Shown here piece after piece: positions 33,333 through 43,944 of a stretch of 64,000 bases of DNA (positions are counted from its first letter, which is position 1; the number at the start of each line of letters is the position of its first letter). Origin of the DNA: Miscanthus floridulus. Taxonomy: Eukaryota > Streptophyta > Magnoliopsida > Poales > Poaceae. A model generated the notes under the pieces. It was not told the origin of the DNA, searched no databases, and was given only the letters and a program-made list of their open reading frames with translations. The stretch is from NCBI RefSeq assembly GCF_019320115.1, contig NC_089587.1:88368939-88432938 (forward strand), written 5' to 3'. The translations under genes were made by a program, and so were the position numbers.

Positions 33333-33895
33333 GAAACAAAAAAGCAAAATGGCTGAAAACATGCCTGAGCATTCCGGCCGAGAGCAAAATAGCTGAAAAG
33401 ACGCTTGAGCCCGCCGATGAGGGTAGCTAAAAGCTAACACCCGAAACAAAAAGCAAAATGGCTGAAAACATGCCTGAGCATTCCGGCCGAGAGCAAAATA
33501 GCTGAAAAGATGCTTGAGCCCGCCGATGAGGGTAGCTAAAAGCTAACACCCAAAACAAAAAGCAAAATGGCTGAAAACATGCCTGAGCATTCCGGCCGAG
33601 AGCAAAATAGCTGAAAAGACGCTTGAGCCCGCCGATGAGGGTAGCTAAAAGCTAACACCCGAAACAAAAAGCAAAATGGCTGAAAACATGCCTGAGCATT
33701 CCGGCCGAAAGCAAAATAGCTGAAAAGATGCTTGAGCCCGCCGATGAGGGTAGCTAAAAGCTAACACCCGAAACAAAAAGCAAAATGGCTGAAAACATGC
33801 CTGAGCATTCCGGCCGAGAGCAAAATAGCTGAAAAGACGCTTGAGCTCGCCGATGAGGGTAGCTAAAAAGCTAACACCCGAAACAAAAAGCAAAT
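33333..33895. repeat. Tandem repeat, period 109-110 bp, five copies plus a partial
   Basis: Units start at 33333, 33443, 33552, 33661, 33770 and 33880 with (G/A)AAACAAAAAGCAAAATGGCTG. Each contains GCATTCCGGCCGAGAGC and GAGCCCGCCGATGAGGGTAGCTA. Copies differ by only a few bases. The repeat lies directly after the integrase stop, in what would be the untranslated part of the genomic RNA. Confidence 0.97.
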
Positions 33896-34355
33896 GAACC
33901 AAGTCGACCAAAATCTAACTTCAAAAGACCCTCCAGCACTTCGTTCCGAAAAGCAAGAGGCTCGGGGGCTACAACCAGATGGATGTACTTCTTCTTCAAA
34001 AGAGCACAAGCACCACTCAAGAAAGCACTCGGATGCCGAAGTTTATCAAAGCTGCATTCTATACCGAGTCGTTTTATATAGTGCGGGCGAAAGGTTGCTA
34101 ACGTGAAGATCTACATCTAACAAAGTCATCACACGGACAAAGCACTCGACGAATCACAAAAGGAATGATAAAAGAAAAGTACCCGACAAATCAAGGGGCC
34201 CCGTAAGAATAACACATAGAGCCGTTTTGCGGAGCAGAGACGGGAACAGAACAAGGTACTCAACAAGTCAAATAACTTCAACCGCACCCAAGCAAAGAAT
34301 ACATCAATCTTCATTTAAAAAGGAGTGTAATATTACAAGGGGATGCTCAAGCGAG
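33896..34355. other. Spacer of the Gypsy element
   Basis: No coding frame is supported. It contains GCAAGAGGCTCGGGGGCTACAA at about 33952, a near copy of the sequence that precedes the true PPT. Relatives occur at 39111 and 39305. Confidence 0.6.
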
Positions 34356-37300
34356 TCAGGCATTGTCATCAGAGAGGGAAAGGTCAATATTTAGACCATC
34401 TACAATCCTACTGGCTAGATCTTCGACCTCAGGCTCCATCTTTTCAACGGCGTCAAGATATTCTTGGCTTTCAGCTTCTTCCGCTATCTTGGAGAGAGGC
34501 GCCTCCGGAGCAAGGACCCGGACCTGGGCCAGCACATTTTTGGTACATACTTGGGCGCACCTCTTCGCGAACTCTTGGAAACGAGTCGGAATCCGAGGAA
34601 TGAACTGTGCCCAAGATTGCCCGTCATCCGCCGAAGTCCGGAGGACGTCGGCTACCGAACGAAAAGATTTCCACAAGGCATTCCAATTTTCGGTAGCCGT
34701 CGCCAGCTTCCCAGATAGGCCTTCAATGGTTTTTTGGGCCTGCACAAGATCTCTGTCAGCTCCACGCCTAATCAACCTAGCAAGGGCGAGTTCTTCCTCA
34801 GCGTGAGTATTTACCTCCTCAGCTCTATTATGACTAGAACGGACAAGGGCCTTCATTTCATCAATGCTCTCCGAGAGCTTCTGTTTCTCAACTCGGAGAG
34901 CTAGAACAGAACACCAAAGAACAAGTCAGCAGAAAAAGAAGTCAAAATACAAGAAGAAACAGACAGAACCCGCGGCACCTTTGTTTTCATTCTTCGCAGA
35001 CTCCACCGCAGCATCTCTCTGTTTCTCCGTCTCCACAACCCGGGCGCGAAGGGCGTTCTCCTCCTTTTGGTGCAACTGACGCTCCGTCTCCAACTCAGCC
35101 CGGAGAAGGCCAAGATCGGCTTTCAGAGCGTCCACCTCCGAAGACAACTTCCTCTCATTTTCAGATGAGAAAAAGAAGCCAGAATGATCACGAGAAAAAG
35201 ACTGAGCAGAAAGAGGCAAAGAGAAACGGGGCGTAAGGATAGAAGAAAAACAAGCATGCAAAAGAAAAGTGGCAGTAAAATTTACCTGGAGCTTTTCACC
35301 AAAAGAAGTCGCGAGGGTCGACAAGCTCCCCTAGGCTGCGGTCAGCTCCGATAACCGATGAGTGGCATCGAATTGTTGCACCACGTCATCGGATAGGGAA
35401 GGGCCGCCGGAGGCAAAAGAAGGGGAAAGAGAAGCCGGCCGGGGTGAAGCAGGAGCGACCAGAGCAACCTCCAGGGAAGCCGGAGCCAAATCCCCAGAAG
35501 AACTTGGCGCGACGGCCACAGTTACCTCCAGAGCGACCAAGCCCGCAACTCCGCCAGGTAGCTCTGAAGCCCCCGCCGCAACTTCATCAACAGAATGTTG
35601 TGAGTCTCGAGGCTCAGAACTCGTTGGCACGGCGGGAAGCAGAGAAGAAGTCGATGGAGAAATTAAAGAAGACGAAGCACTGAAAAAGTGATAAAAGGAA
35701 GCACCAATAAGAACCAGAGGAAGGAAGATAAAAGCCAAAAAGATGAAGCAAGAATCTACTCACCTGACTACTTTTTTCCTTGCGAAGCCAAGAGAAGGCC
35801 TCGCAGGGGGAACCACGACAGCGAAGACGTCCCCGTCACCCAGCGACGGGAGCGGGACAGCCGACAACGGAGCCACGGAAGAAGCCGGAGCTGGAGCCGT
35901 GGAAGAACTCCGCACCGGAGGAGCAGTACAGCTCGGGGCAGAAGAAACCAAAGAGCTCGACCCCGGAGCTTCGGAAGAAGTCGGCGCAAGAGCATCGGAA
36001 GAACTCACACCCGACCTCCGATTACTTCAAAAAAGTTCAAGACTAAGATTAAAAACAAAGAGGAGAAATTCAATGCGACAAGAATATGAAAAACAACTCA
36101 CCGCCGCGTGATAAGGGGAACTTCATCATCTTCTTCTTCCTCAGCCAGCGAAACCAGAGCACCCGCTGAAAAAGAGATGAAAAGTACTCGGTTCAAGAGA
36201 GAAACATGAAAATAAAAGAACAAAGAGTACTAAATGTGCTCACCTAAGAGCATGCTAGCAACAACTGGAGTACCTGAAGGAGTACTTGGTTTGCGAGGCT
36301 TCTTGGAGACAGGCAAGCCAGATGAAGACCCGTCCATTCGCCCCCTCTTCGGGACGCTGCGAGGGCCGCGAGGGACTAGACGAGGAACATACTCTTCATA
36401 TACATCATCAGATCTGAAAGATACCCCAGGAAGGGCTGTAAAAGTTTGAGACTTACTAATTACATAAGTACCGGCTAAATGATCCCCAGCCTCCGCCACA
36501 GCAGGGAGAACATCAAGGCGGATCGGATCAACAAAGTTCCGACCGAGCACCTACAAAGAAAAGACAAAACACCAAGACAAAGAAAAACTAAGCAAGAACG
36601 GACGCAGAAAGAGTACATAAAGAACTCAAATAAAAAGAAAAAGGAGGATAGACAACTCACAGCTGGGGGCGGGTTGTTGGCCGAGTACTCAGGGACGGCA
36701 GGAGGAATGACGCTCACTCCTTTCAGCATCTTTTGGAGACGCTCGAGTACCTCCTCACCGATCAGCTCAAGAGCTGGGACCATGCGCGAAGAATCCTCGG
36801 CCCCAGAATACTCAAAGCCGAGATGTCCCCGCTCTTTCAAGGGCTGAACCCGACGGCGAAGAAAACTTGAGACAATACCAAAGCCGGTCAATCCTTGCTG
36901 TTTCAGCGTACTAATCCTATCAAGGAGAGGTTGGATAGCCTGAATCTCAGCAGGAGACTCAAGCTTTTTGTCCCACCGGTCGTTCGCCACAGGACCGGAT
37001 CCGGAGTGGACAACAAGAGAAGGGATCAAATTGGCAGCGTAAAACCACTCGGCGCGCCAATCCTTGACAGAATCGACCAGGTCATAATCAAAAAACTTGA
37101 TTTTAAGACCCTGGCGAAACTGAATCCCGCAACCGCCAAGGACACTGGTTTCCTCGCGGCGGGGTTGAGGTTTCAGGCGAAAGAAAAAACGAAAAAGAGA
37201 TAGAGAAGGAGGAATCCCAAGGAAGGCTTCACAAAGATGGACAAAAACAGAAAGATGGAGAACGGCATTGGGGGTTAGATGGTTCAAACTAACCCCGAAA

Positions 37301-37620
37301 TACCCAAGAAACTGATGAAGGAAGACAGAAGCAGGGAGACAGAGACCAGCGCGGACAAAAGAGACAAAAAGGACAATCTCACCAGGACCCAGGGCCGGAA
37401 CCCGATGCTCGCCCGGAACTCTCCATTCAGTGATGACTTTGTTCTGGATCAAGCCATCACTAACGAGCTCGCGCAGCTGGTCTTCGTTGGTTGTTGGAGC
37501 CGGCCAAACCTTCTGAGCTGCCCTCATGGCCACGAACTCCTGGTTTTCGATCAAAGAAAGCGACGACTCCTCGTCCACAAAAGTCGCCTGAGATTTGCTT
37601 GCGGTCTTCTTCTTTCCCAT
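34356..37620 (-). CDS. Spliced antisense gene inside the Gypsy element (Transposase_28-like)
   Basis: Seven exons join in phase on the minus strand: 37620-36661, 36550-36244, 36165-36102, 36015-35764, 35679-35286, about 35146-34979, 34900-34356. Nearly all junctions have good GT..AG signals (GTGAGT at three donors); the exon 6 acceptor is the least certain. Exon 1 (320 codons, MGKKKTASKSQATF) holds a globular part (FLHQFLGYFGVSLNHLTPNA, KDWRAEWFYAANLIP) that resembles the family Pfam calls putative gypsy type transposon (Transposase_28). Exons 2-5 are Ser/Pro/Ala-rich with basic patches. Exons 6-7 form a heptad-rich coiled coil (LLRAELETERQLHQKEENAL). One TAG, probably from TGG, interrupts exon 5 near 35333. 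Function is unknown. Antisense ORFs at this place are known in Tat elements. Confidence 0.82.
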
Positions 37621-38215
37621 GAATTGGCGGAAGCAACAAAGGCGCTAAGGAGGATTAAGCTAGAACGATGGAGCTCGGGCGATAACGACAATGACGGCGG
37701 CGGTTTTCTGAGAACTAGGGTTTAAAGGAAAGAGCTGGGTGACAAGGGAAAGAAGATAAAAGGTCTTTAAATAGATTTCTCAGTGATACAAACGGCCCAT
37801 AAGGCCCGTTAAAGCACATCGTGGGAAAACAACGGTCCATTTACCGACGCAGCTAAAACGATGGAAGGCACGAATCCACACAACGGTACGAACCAACGGG
37901 CAGATTTCAGACTTATCCGCGCAGCAACACAGCAGGGTTATCAGATGACCACAGGAACAACTCGTTGAACCAAGAAGAAAGAAAGGGCTACCTCACGAGT
38001 AACAAAAGAACCCGGTTATGTAAGAAAGAACTCGGTAGTCCCATGAATGACAGGGATCACAACAGAAGAGTCAAAGACAACTCAGAAGACAAGATTCGTT
38101 ACATTACAAGCAACTTCAAAAATAGAAGATTACAAACCCTACAAGACCCAACGAACTCGGCACCACGAAAAGCAAAGTAGCAAAGAGGAACACGGACACG
38201 ACTAGGCTCTGGAAC
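37621..38215. promoter_or_regulatory. Upstream region of the antisense gene
   Basis: About 600 bp with no supported coding frame precede the antisense start. The frames here are Lys/Arg-rich by composition. A promoter on the minus strand is expected in this interval; CTTTAAATAG on the plus strand (37766-37775) reads CTATTTAAAG on the minus strand and is a weak TATA candidate about 150 bp before the ATG. Confidence 0.35.
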
Positions 38216-39484
38216 GACTACGTGTCCCAAATTGCTACTCGGAAGGACAGACCGCCATCAGCTACACTGTTTTCTTCAAAGGACGAACGCAGTGCATCCA
38301 AGGCGGAAATCGGCAGCACGGCAGGGCAACATGGAGCAGAGAAGGCCGGCGGGCATCTGTCTACCCAAGACCGATGTGATGCTGGATATGATGTTGATCT
38401 GCGCCGGACGGTCTCAAGACAGGCGACGAGGATCAACCCGGAAATGCCGGATGAAGGAACGAAGCCCACATCACAAGACTTCCTCCAACTACCACCACGT
38501 ACATCCTGGCACAATGCTGTCGCGGGATTAGCCTACCTCTAATCCCTATCACAAGACTTCCTCCAGCTACGACAAGACACACAGGAACTACAAAATACGC
38601 CCGGGGGCTGCTCTACTTCACAAACTACCATGTTCACAACCAAGAAGGTTTCAACAGAATGTCCAATGGATGAAAACAAGCACTCCGGGATGGTATTTAT
38701 AGGCCAAAGGATCGACGCACATGGACCAGGAGCACCAACGAAATAAGACCAACAAAGGACACAGTGAAAAGACAGGACTCGATAATGGATGACTCAGGCG
38801 AGAAGAAGCAGTACTCGAAGACGGGCATATTCGGAGGAATATACTAGCACAGTACAACCCGTGAACAAAAGACATTTACGCTCAACCACCACAATACAAC
38901 TACATCTGGCAACAGCAGACTATCAAAGAATACGCCAAGACCTCGCATCCGAGTTCTTCCTGAAACAAAAAGAACCCAGACGTAAGCTCGGAGGCTACAT
39001 GCCGTGAAACCACTCGGATAACGAAATAATCCAAGTCTCGGGGACTACTTCAGAACACAAATTCTTCAAACAACATAAAAGATCAAGACCCTCCAACTTT
39101 TTGTTCCAAATAGCAAGAGGATCGGGGGCTACACTCAGTGAGTGCACTTTTTCCTCGAAAAAGCGCACGTCACCAAAAGATTTCCTCAACACAGACCACT
39201 TCAAAAAGAACCCGGAACGATCCATATTCGAGTTCTTTTTAAAAACTTCAACGAACAATCAGAGCAACTTCAAGACAAGATCCTCCAGCTCCTTGTTCCA
39301 AATAGCAAGAGGCTCGGGGGCTACAACTAGATGGATGTATTTTTTCTTAAAAAAGCACTCGCGACTCAAAGATCCCAAGAAGCGCTACAAGGTTTCACTC
39401 CAGAAAGCACTCGGATGACATTTTGTTCCTACTCAACAAGACGTGAAGGAGCAGAGCGAGACTTTCAGAGCTCAACCATGAAGT
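38216..39484. other. 3' spacer of the Gypsy element with imperfect duplications
   Basis: No gene is supported. Segments of about 80 bp starting CCCTCCA(A/G)C..TTGTTCCAAATAGCAAGAGG(A/C)TCGGGGGCTACA recur at 39071 and 39281 and, more diverged, at 33929. ATCACAAGACTTCCTCCA is repeated at 38470 and 38549. Confidence 0.65.
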
Positions 39485-39495
39485 GCTCGGGGGCT
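39485..39495 (+). promoter_or_regulatory. Polypurine tract of the Gypsy element
   Basis: GCTCGGGGGCT lies immediately before the 3' LTR start TGTCGATG. The purine core GGGGG is short, as in other Tat elements. Confidence 0.65.
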
Positions 39496-39939
39496 TGTCG
39501 ATGCGGGACCCATAGGATACCCCGCAAAGGACAGAGAAGATCTAGTCTAACTAGGATTCTTCCCCTGTAATCTTAGTAGTATAACTATTAAGCAATCACT
39601 AGGATTCTTCCCCTGTAATCTTAGTAGTATAACTATTAAGCAATCCTACTAGGATATCTCATTATAAACCGACTAGGACTCTGGCCTCCTGACTATATAA
39701 AGGAGGGCAGGGCTCCTAAGACGGGGAGAGTAATTGTACAACGCAACACTTGACAATCAATCTAACGCAAAGGCTAAGGCCGACTGGACGTAAGGTTATT
39801 ACTCGATCTACGATCGAGGGCCTGAACCAGGATAAATCGACTGTGTCTTGCGTCAACCATCGAGTTCGGCATACGCCGAAGCCCGAACATACTGCCCTGG
39901 GTACCCCCGTGGCAGGCTATCGGTGGTAAAACATCGACA
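39496..39939 (+). repeat. 3' LTR of the Gypsy element
   Basis: Identical by eye to the 5' LTR except for C to T in GCCC(C/T)GGGTACC (near 39897). It has the same 48-bp duplication and TATATAAA. Confidence 0.96.
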
Positions 39940-39944
39940 CGGAT

Positions 39945-41103
39945 CCCACCCTCCTATTGCGGTAGCTCTGCCTCCGCCGCAAAAATCGTCGCCTCCGATG
40001 CTACATCCCACCTCCCCTATCCCCTGATTGCCGCAGCTACCGTGTACGCCGCCAAAATCACCGCCCCCCCCCCCCCCCCGACGCTATGCCCGTCCCCGAA
40101 TCCTTTCCGTTGAAAAGAAGAGCTGAACGAAGATCCCCAAAATTACATCCGGGTATTATGTCCCGCATAGAACCAGCTACAAAAACACCTCGCTGGACCC
40201 AATCGAGTTACATGCAGCCGACACAAGCGTATTTTGCAGTGCAGCGGCGACCCAACCATCTCCATCCAGATTGCCAAGGTAGCCTCCAGCGCTGAGCCTA
40301 CATCTCATCCATCCCTGTTAAATCCCCTTTAAATCACAGTTTATTTGATTACTGCATCTCATCCATCCCCACTCAATCCCCATTGAACTTCACAGTTTTT
40401 TTTAAATCCGATTCCCTTTCAATGTTCCTGTAGTTTCACTTTACACCTTTTTTTTGTTTTTTTCTTGATCTAGTCAGGCGTGACCATCTCCGAGAATACT
40501 TGCTTTGTTTTATTGTTTCCATGTGTTAATTAAGTTTGGTCTTACAGAATACTAGAGTTGTTAGTTTATCAAGATATTTTTTTCTGTTATATGTACCACT
40601 GTTTAAGTTTTCTCTGGGATTTAGTAGTATTTTATACTATATTTTTTAATCATATTATAACCTGGAAACATTTTTTAATAAGCTACATGTTTCTTGTTAA
40701 TTATTTATCATATTTTTTATTTTCTAAATCAGTCTAAAGTTCTATTTCTTACGCTATCAAATATGTGACAAAGTTATATCATAAGCTAGTGAGCTACTAT
40801 AGTAATGTACTATTACAGCCATCGTCCAATTCTCGTAATTCTTCGTTCTAGTAAGTTTTATAAATTAATCTTTATAGTAACTCTGTATGATTAATCAATT
40901 TCATGAATGACGCCTCCCTATTCTAGTAAATCTTTATGTTAATGTTACAATATTTTAGTGTGCAAACAAATGTAGTAATTTACACTTATAGCGATCGTTG
41001 AATTCTAGTAAGTTTGCCTTCTAGTAAGTCTTATATAAATCTTCTCGTAATCTTGGTTGACTGATGGTGCTGGGTACAGGGTCTTCCTATCTCAACAGCT
41101 TGG
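39945..41103. other. Target-side DNA: C-rich leader, poly-C and AT-rich sequence
   Basis: 39945-40300 is C-rich with an open frame (40086-40295) of no known family and may be a 5' UTR or first exon. Joined across the Gypsy element it continues 26290-26474. A run of 16 C lies at 40064-40079. From 40330 on the DNA is AT-rich and carries the first units of the degenerate CTAGTAA repeat described at 40800-43800. Confidence 0.45.
40064..40079. repeat. Poly-C tract (16 C)
   Basis: An uninterrupted run of C, prone to length error in sequencing and assembly. Confidence 0.9.
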
Positions 41104-41334
41104 CGCGTGTTTAGATTGATGAATTTGGGCTACTGCAGCACTTTTGTTTTTATTTGGCAATTAGTATTCAATCATGGACTAATTAGGCTCAAAACGTTCG
41201 TCTCGTAATTTCCAACCAAACTGTGCAATTAATTTTTTTCGTCTACATTTAATGTTCCATACACGTATTGCAAGATTCAATGTAATGGGTACTGTAGCAC
41301 TTTTTGAGAATTTAGGTTGGGAACTAAACACGCG
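41104..41334. mobile_element. MITE, GTGTTTAG-end relative (copy 3)
   Basis: Perfect 11-bp inverted ends CGCGTGTTTAG and CTAAACACGCG. Family landmarks inside are AATTAGGCTCAAAACGTTCGTC, CTGTGCAATTAATTTTTTTCGTC and GGGTACTGTAGCA. 231 bp, no ORF. Confidence 0.85.
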
Positions 41335-41544
41335 GTTGGGGTGAGACCACACACTAATACACCTTCGTTACTACACAAATTGGCCAATAATATTTATATA
41401 CTAAAAAGCTTTCATATGTCCATTCAGGAATATGTCAATATAGAGGACAATGACGAGTACTCTCAGTGGGAGTCACATCATGCCCTCACTGTCTTAGAGC
41501 GTGACATTAAGGATGTTGACCCAACCAAAGTGAGGCTAGCAAGC

Positions 41545-41785
41545 CCGGTTTAGTTGCACTCCAAAACATTAAGTTTTTCAAGATTTTCCGTTACATCGAA
41601 TCTTTGGACGCATGCATGAAGTATTAAATATAAATAAAAAATAAAACTAATTACACAGTTTAGACGAAATCCACGAGACGAATCTTTTAAGCCTAATTAG
41701 ATTATAATTAGACACTAATTATCAAATAACAATGAAAACGCTACAGTAGCGTTTTGCCAAAAATTTTGACATCTAAACTGTCCCC
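41545..41785. mobile_element. MITE, same family (copy 4)
   Basis: Ends CCGGTTTAGTTGC and ATCTAAACTGTCC, imperfectly inverted. The core has AGTATTAAATATAAATAA, ATTACACAGTTTAGACGAAA, CACGAGACGAATCTTTTAAGC and GCTACAGTAGCGTTTTG. Confidence 0.75.
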
Positions 41786-41983
41786 AAGTTCTCATCACCA
41801 CTTTATCAGGTGCAAACTATCCTTTCTAACGTCTTTTTTATATGTCAGTTCTTATTGCCGATACTCGAGAATGGTCACTTCAGCGTATACTGCATCAACT
41901 TTATCCATGATCGAATAGATAGGTCATGTTGGCTTCGTCAAAAAAAAAAAAACAAGCCGAAATACTATTCTAGCTGATTTGTT

Positions 41984-42489
41984 GTGAAAAAAAATACTGT
42001 TTTAATTAAAAAAAATAAGTTAAAAAAGACAGATTATAAGATAAACCAATATGACCGACTAGATTCTAGTCCACAGGACCACCGACATTACCATGACGCT
42101 CTGGGTGACCGAATTATTCCAAGGCTCAATCTTCTGTTTCAAATGGCCACAGACTATAATATAAAGCAGTTCACACGATTCAAGCGTCCTATCCTTAAAG
42201 TTCCAACCCAGTTGCATGACAACGACAGTGGATTCTTTGCCATCAAATTTATGGAGTTATGGAATGGTGAATCTTTCCATACTCCAATTCTCAGCGTAAG
42301 TCTTGCTGTTTTGACCCCATTTCTGAATGTTCAATTATTAAGTTCGCCAAATCTAACTTCCTTTCACTATCAATATAGGAAAATTTATCTATGTACAAGT
42401 CGCAGCTGCTCTTCTACGGCATTTACCACCCAATCAATGAGATTATAAAGCTTCCTGCTGGGCTAGAAGCAAACCGGCCTCGCTTGTGA
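41984..42489 (+). pseudogene. Ulp1-like (C48 peptidase) fragment, catalytic Cys replaced
   Basis: Exon A (to 42295) reads LKVPTQLHDNDSGFFAIKFM followed by ELWNG. Exon B (42379-42489, after a GTAAGT..TATAG intron) reads MYKSQLLFYGIYHPINEIIK and then LPAGLEANRPRL and a stop. This is the C-terminal half of a plant Ulp1-like SUMO-protease domain, in which the motif is normally NDCG(F/V)F; here the Cys is Ser, so even an intact protein would lack the nucleophile. The upstream part (41984-42150) is partly low complexity and the His/Asp residues are not clear. Such domains are common in transposons (KI-type MULEs, some CACTA). No terminal repeats were identified around it. Confidence 0.6.
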
Positions 42490-42771
42490 TCAATCGTTAT
42501 GGTTGCCTAGTAGTGACAAAATAAATACGGACACAATGTCCTCCTTGCTGTAATTTTAATTATCATGGATACAATTTTCTTTCTTCAAAACATCATCGTA
42601 TCAATATAAGTTATCTTGGGTTCATAATTTTTTTTACCATTGTCCAAATTATCTTATACAATCTTGGGTTCTCGTAATTTTCCCTTCTATTAGTCCGTAT
42701 ATATCAAACTTTCATTTATCTTTGTTAACTTACGTAAGTATGGTCAACCAAAATTATGAATGATGCCTCGC

Positions 42772-42816
42772 TATTCTAGTAAATCATTATATAATATATA
42801 ATGATTTACTAGAATA
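42772..42816. repeat. Near-perfect 22-bp inverted repeat (hairpin)
   Basis: TATTCTAGTAAATCATTATA with its inverse, arms of 22 bp and one unpaired central base. AT-rich; could extrude as a cruciform. It lies inside the degenerate CTAGTAA repeat field. Confidence 0.85.
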
Positions 42817-43126
42817 TCTAAATTATATCGTAACTACATCTATACTATAGTAATTTACTCTTCTAGGGATAATTGAATTCTCGTAAGTTTTCCTTCTAGT
42901 ATGTCTTCCACTAATCTTAGTTGACCCATGGTAACTATGTATGGCCTTCCTACTCTGTTTGCTTACCAAATTTTTTGACATATCGTAATGCCTACTTACT
43001 AGGATAGTAAATAAATCATTATATAACTTACGTATTCTTTGTTGACTTTCGGTAACTTTGTACCCTTACCCAAAATTATGAACGCTGCCTTCGCATTCTA
43101 GCAAGTCCCACCGTTAACAACAGTCA

Positions 43127-43625
43127 TTGGGCCCACTTGCCATCCATGGCCCATGTGTCATTTGGGATGACCTTTATTTTCTCTCTCTTTTTTTCTGGCA
43201 TTCACGCACGGTCTTATCTCTCAGGCACGGCCATTTTTTTCCTGCACGGCACTCATCTTCCTCCGCACGCGCCGCCGCACACTCACCGCTTCGCTCCCGC
43301 TCTTGCGGCCCTGCCACATCCCTACAGGAAGGGACGACAGCAGCTCAATCATGGGTTGCCTAGCCTAAAATGGTCGGAGGGGCCGAGCCCGGGCGCGGCA
43401 TGCAGCGAGAGGAAGACGAGTGAGCCGAAGATGGAAGGGAACTCTGTTGAAAAGGGATGGATCGATTTCTTCGTTTCCAAGGACGGATTTGACCTGCATT
43501 TACGGAGAATATGCTCGTCTACAAGCACTCTATTTTTCAAGTCCCAGATCCAAACACCTCAAAAACCAGGTTCGTCCAACCCTATCCCCTGTCATCTAAC
43601 AAACCAAACAAATGCTTATTTTTGA
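43127..43625 (+). other. Open frame of uncertain status
   Basis: Two overlapping plus frames with a Pro/His/Ala-rich start and a later part KGWIDFFVSKDGFDLHLRRI. A donor-like AGGTTC follows at about 43567. It might be a first exon of an AT-rich gene or a transposon exon. No domain recognised, and no continuation found. Confidence 0.25.
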
Positions 43626-43944
43626 CTTATGGTCACTGTGTATGATTCAACCAAATTTGAGTAAATCGTTATATATGTTACGCAAATCTAGTATGAAAGC
43701 AGCTGTCTATTGTAACCTACGTCTCTACTATACTGGTTTTGCGCTTATAGCCATTACTGAAATTTTCTTCTAGTAAGCCATATATTCCAGTAACCAATGC
43801 TGGATTCGGGTAGAAGTACATCAGACCTCACTAGATAATTGCAACCACGAGTCCAGAGTATCATTAATGTTACCACTACTTGTCTGGTGTTATCTCAAGC
43901 TGAAGTTGTCCTCACTATTATTCTTCCCATTTCATCCATCCGCC

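Larger units (their letters stand above)
26475..39939 (+). mobile_element. Full-length Ty3/Gypsy LTR retrotransposon, Tat type
   Basis: Two 444-bp LTRs (26475-26918 and 39496-39939) differ at one base. The element is flanked by a perfect 5-bp target duplication CGGAT (26470-26474 and 39940-39944). The order is LTR, PBS, gag, protease, RT, RNase H, a second RNase H, integrase, a long spacer with an antisense gene, PPT, LTR. The second RNase H, the DGG protease motif and the antisense ORF after integrase are known traits of the Tat lineage (Grande, Cinful/RIRE2-like). The total of 13.5 kb fits. Four in-frame stops make it non-autonomous. No nested insertion is visible. Confidence 0.96.
40800..43800. 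repeat. Dispersed degenerate AT-rich repeat (CTAGTAA..)
   Basis: A phrase like GAATTCT(A/C)GTAAGTTT.CCTTCTAGTA(A/T)GTCTT recurs near 40825, 40997, 42647, 42868 and 43755. The companion GAATGA(C/T)GCCTC.CTATTCTAGTAAATC occurs near 40905 and 42758 and, more diverged, 43080. The two best-spaced copies are about 172 bp apart. The units bracket the Ulp1-like fragment. Confidence 0.6.

Noticed and set aside
33333..33895. Regular repeat array that could be taken for a CRISPR
   Set aside because: The whole 109-bp unit is conserved, with no unique spacers, and it lies inside a plant retrotransposon.
35362..36111. Several plus-strand frames of 80-130 codons opposite the antisense exons
   Set aside because: Shadows of the Ser/Pro/Ala-rich antisense exons, whose splice sites and phases agree on the minus strand.
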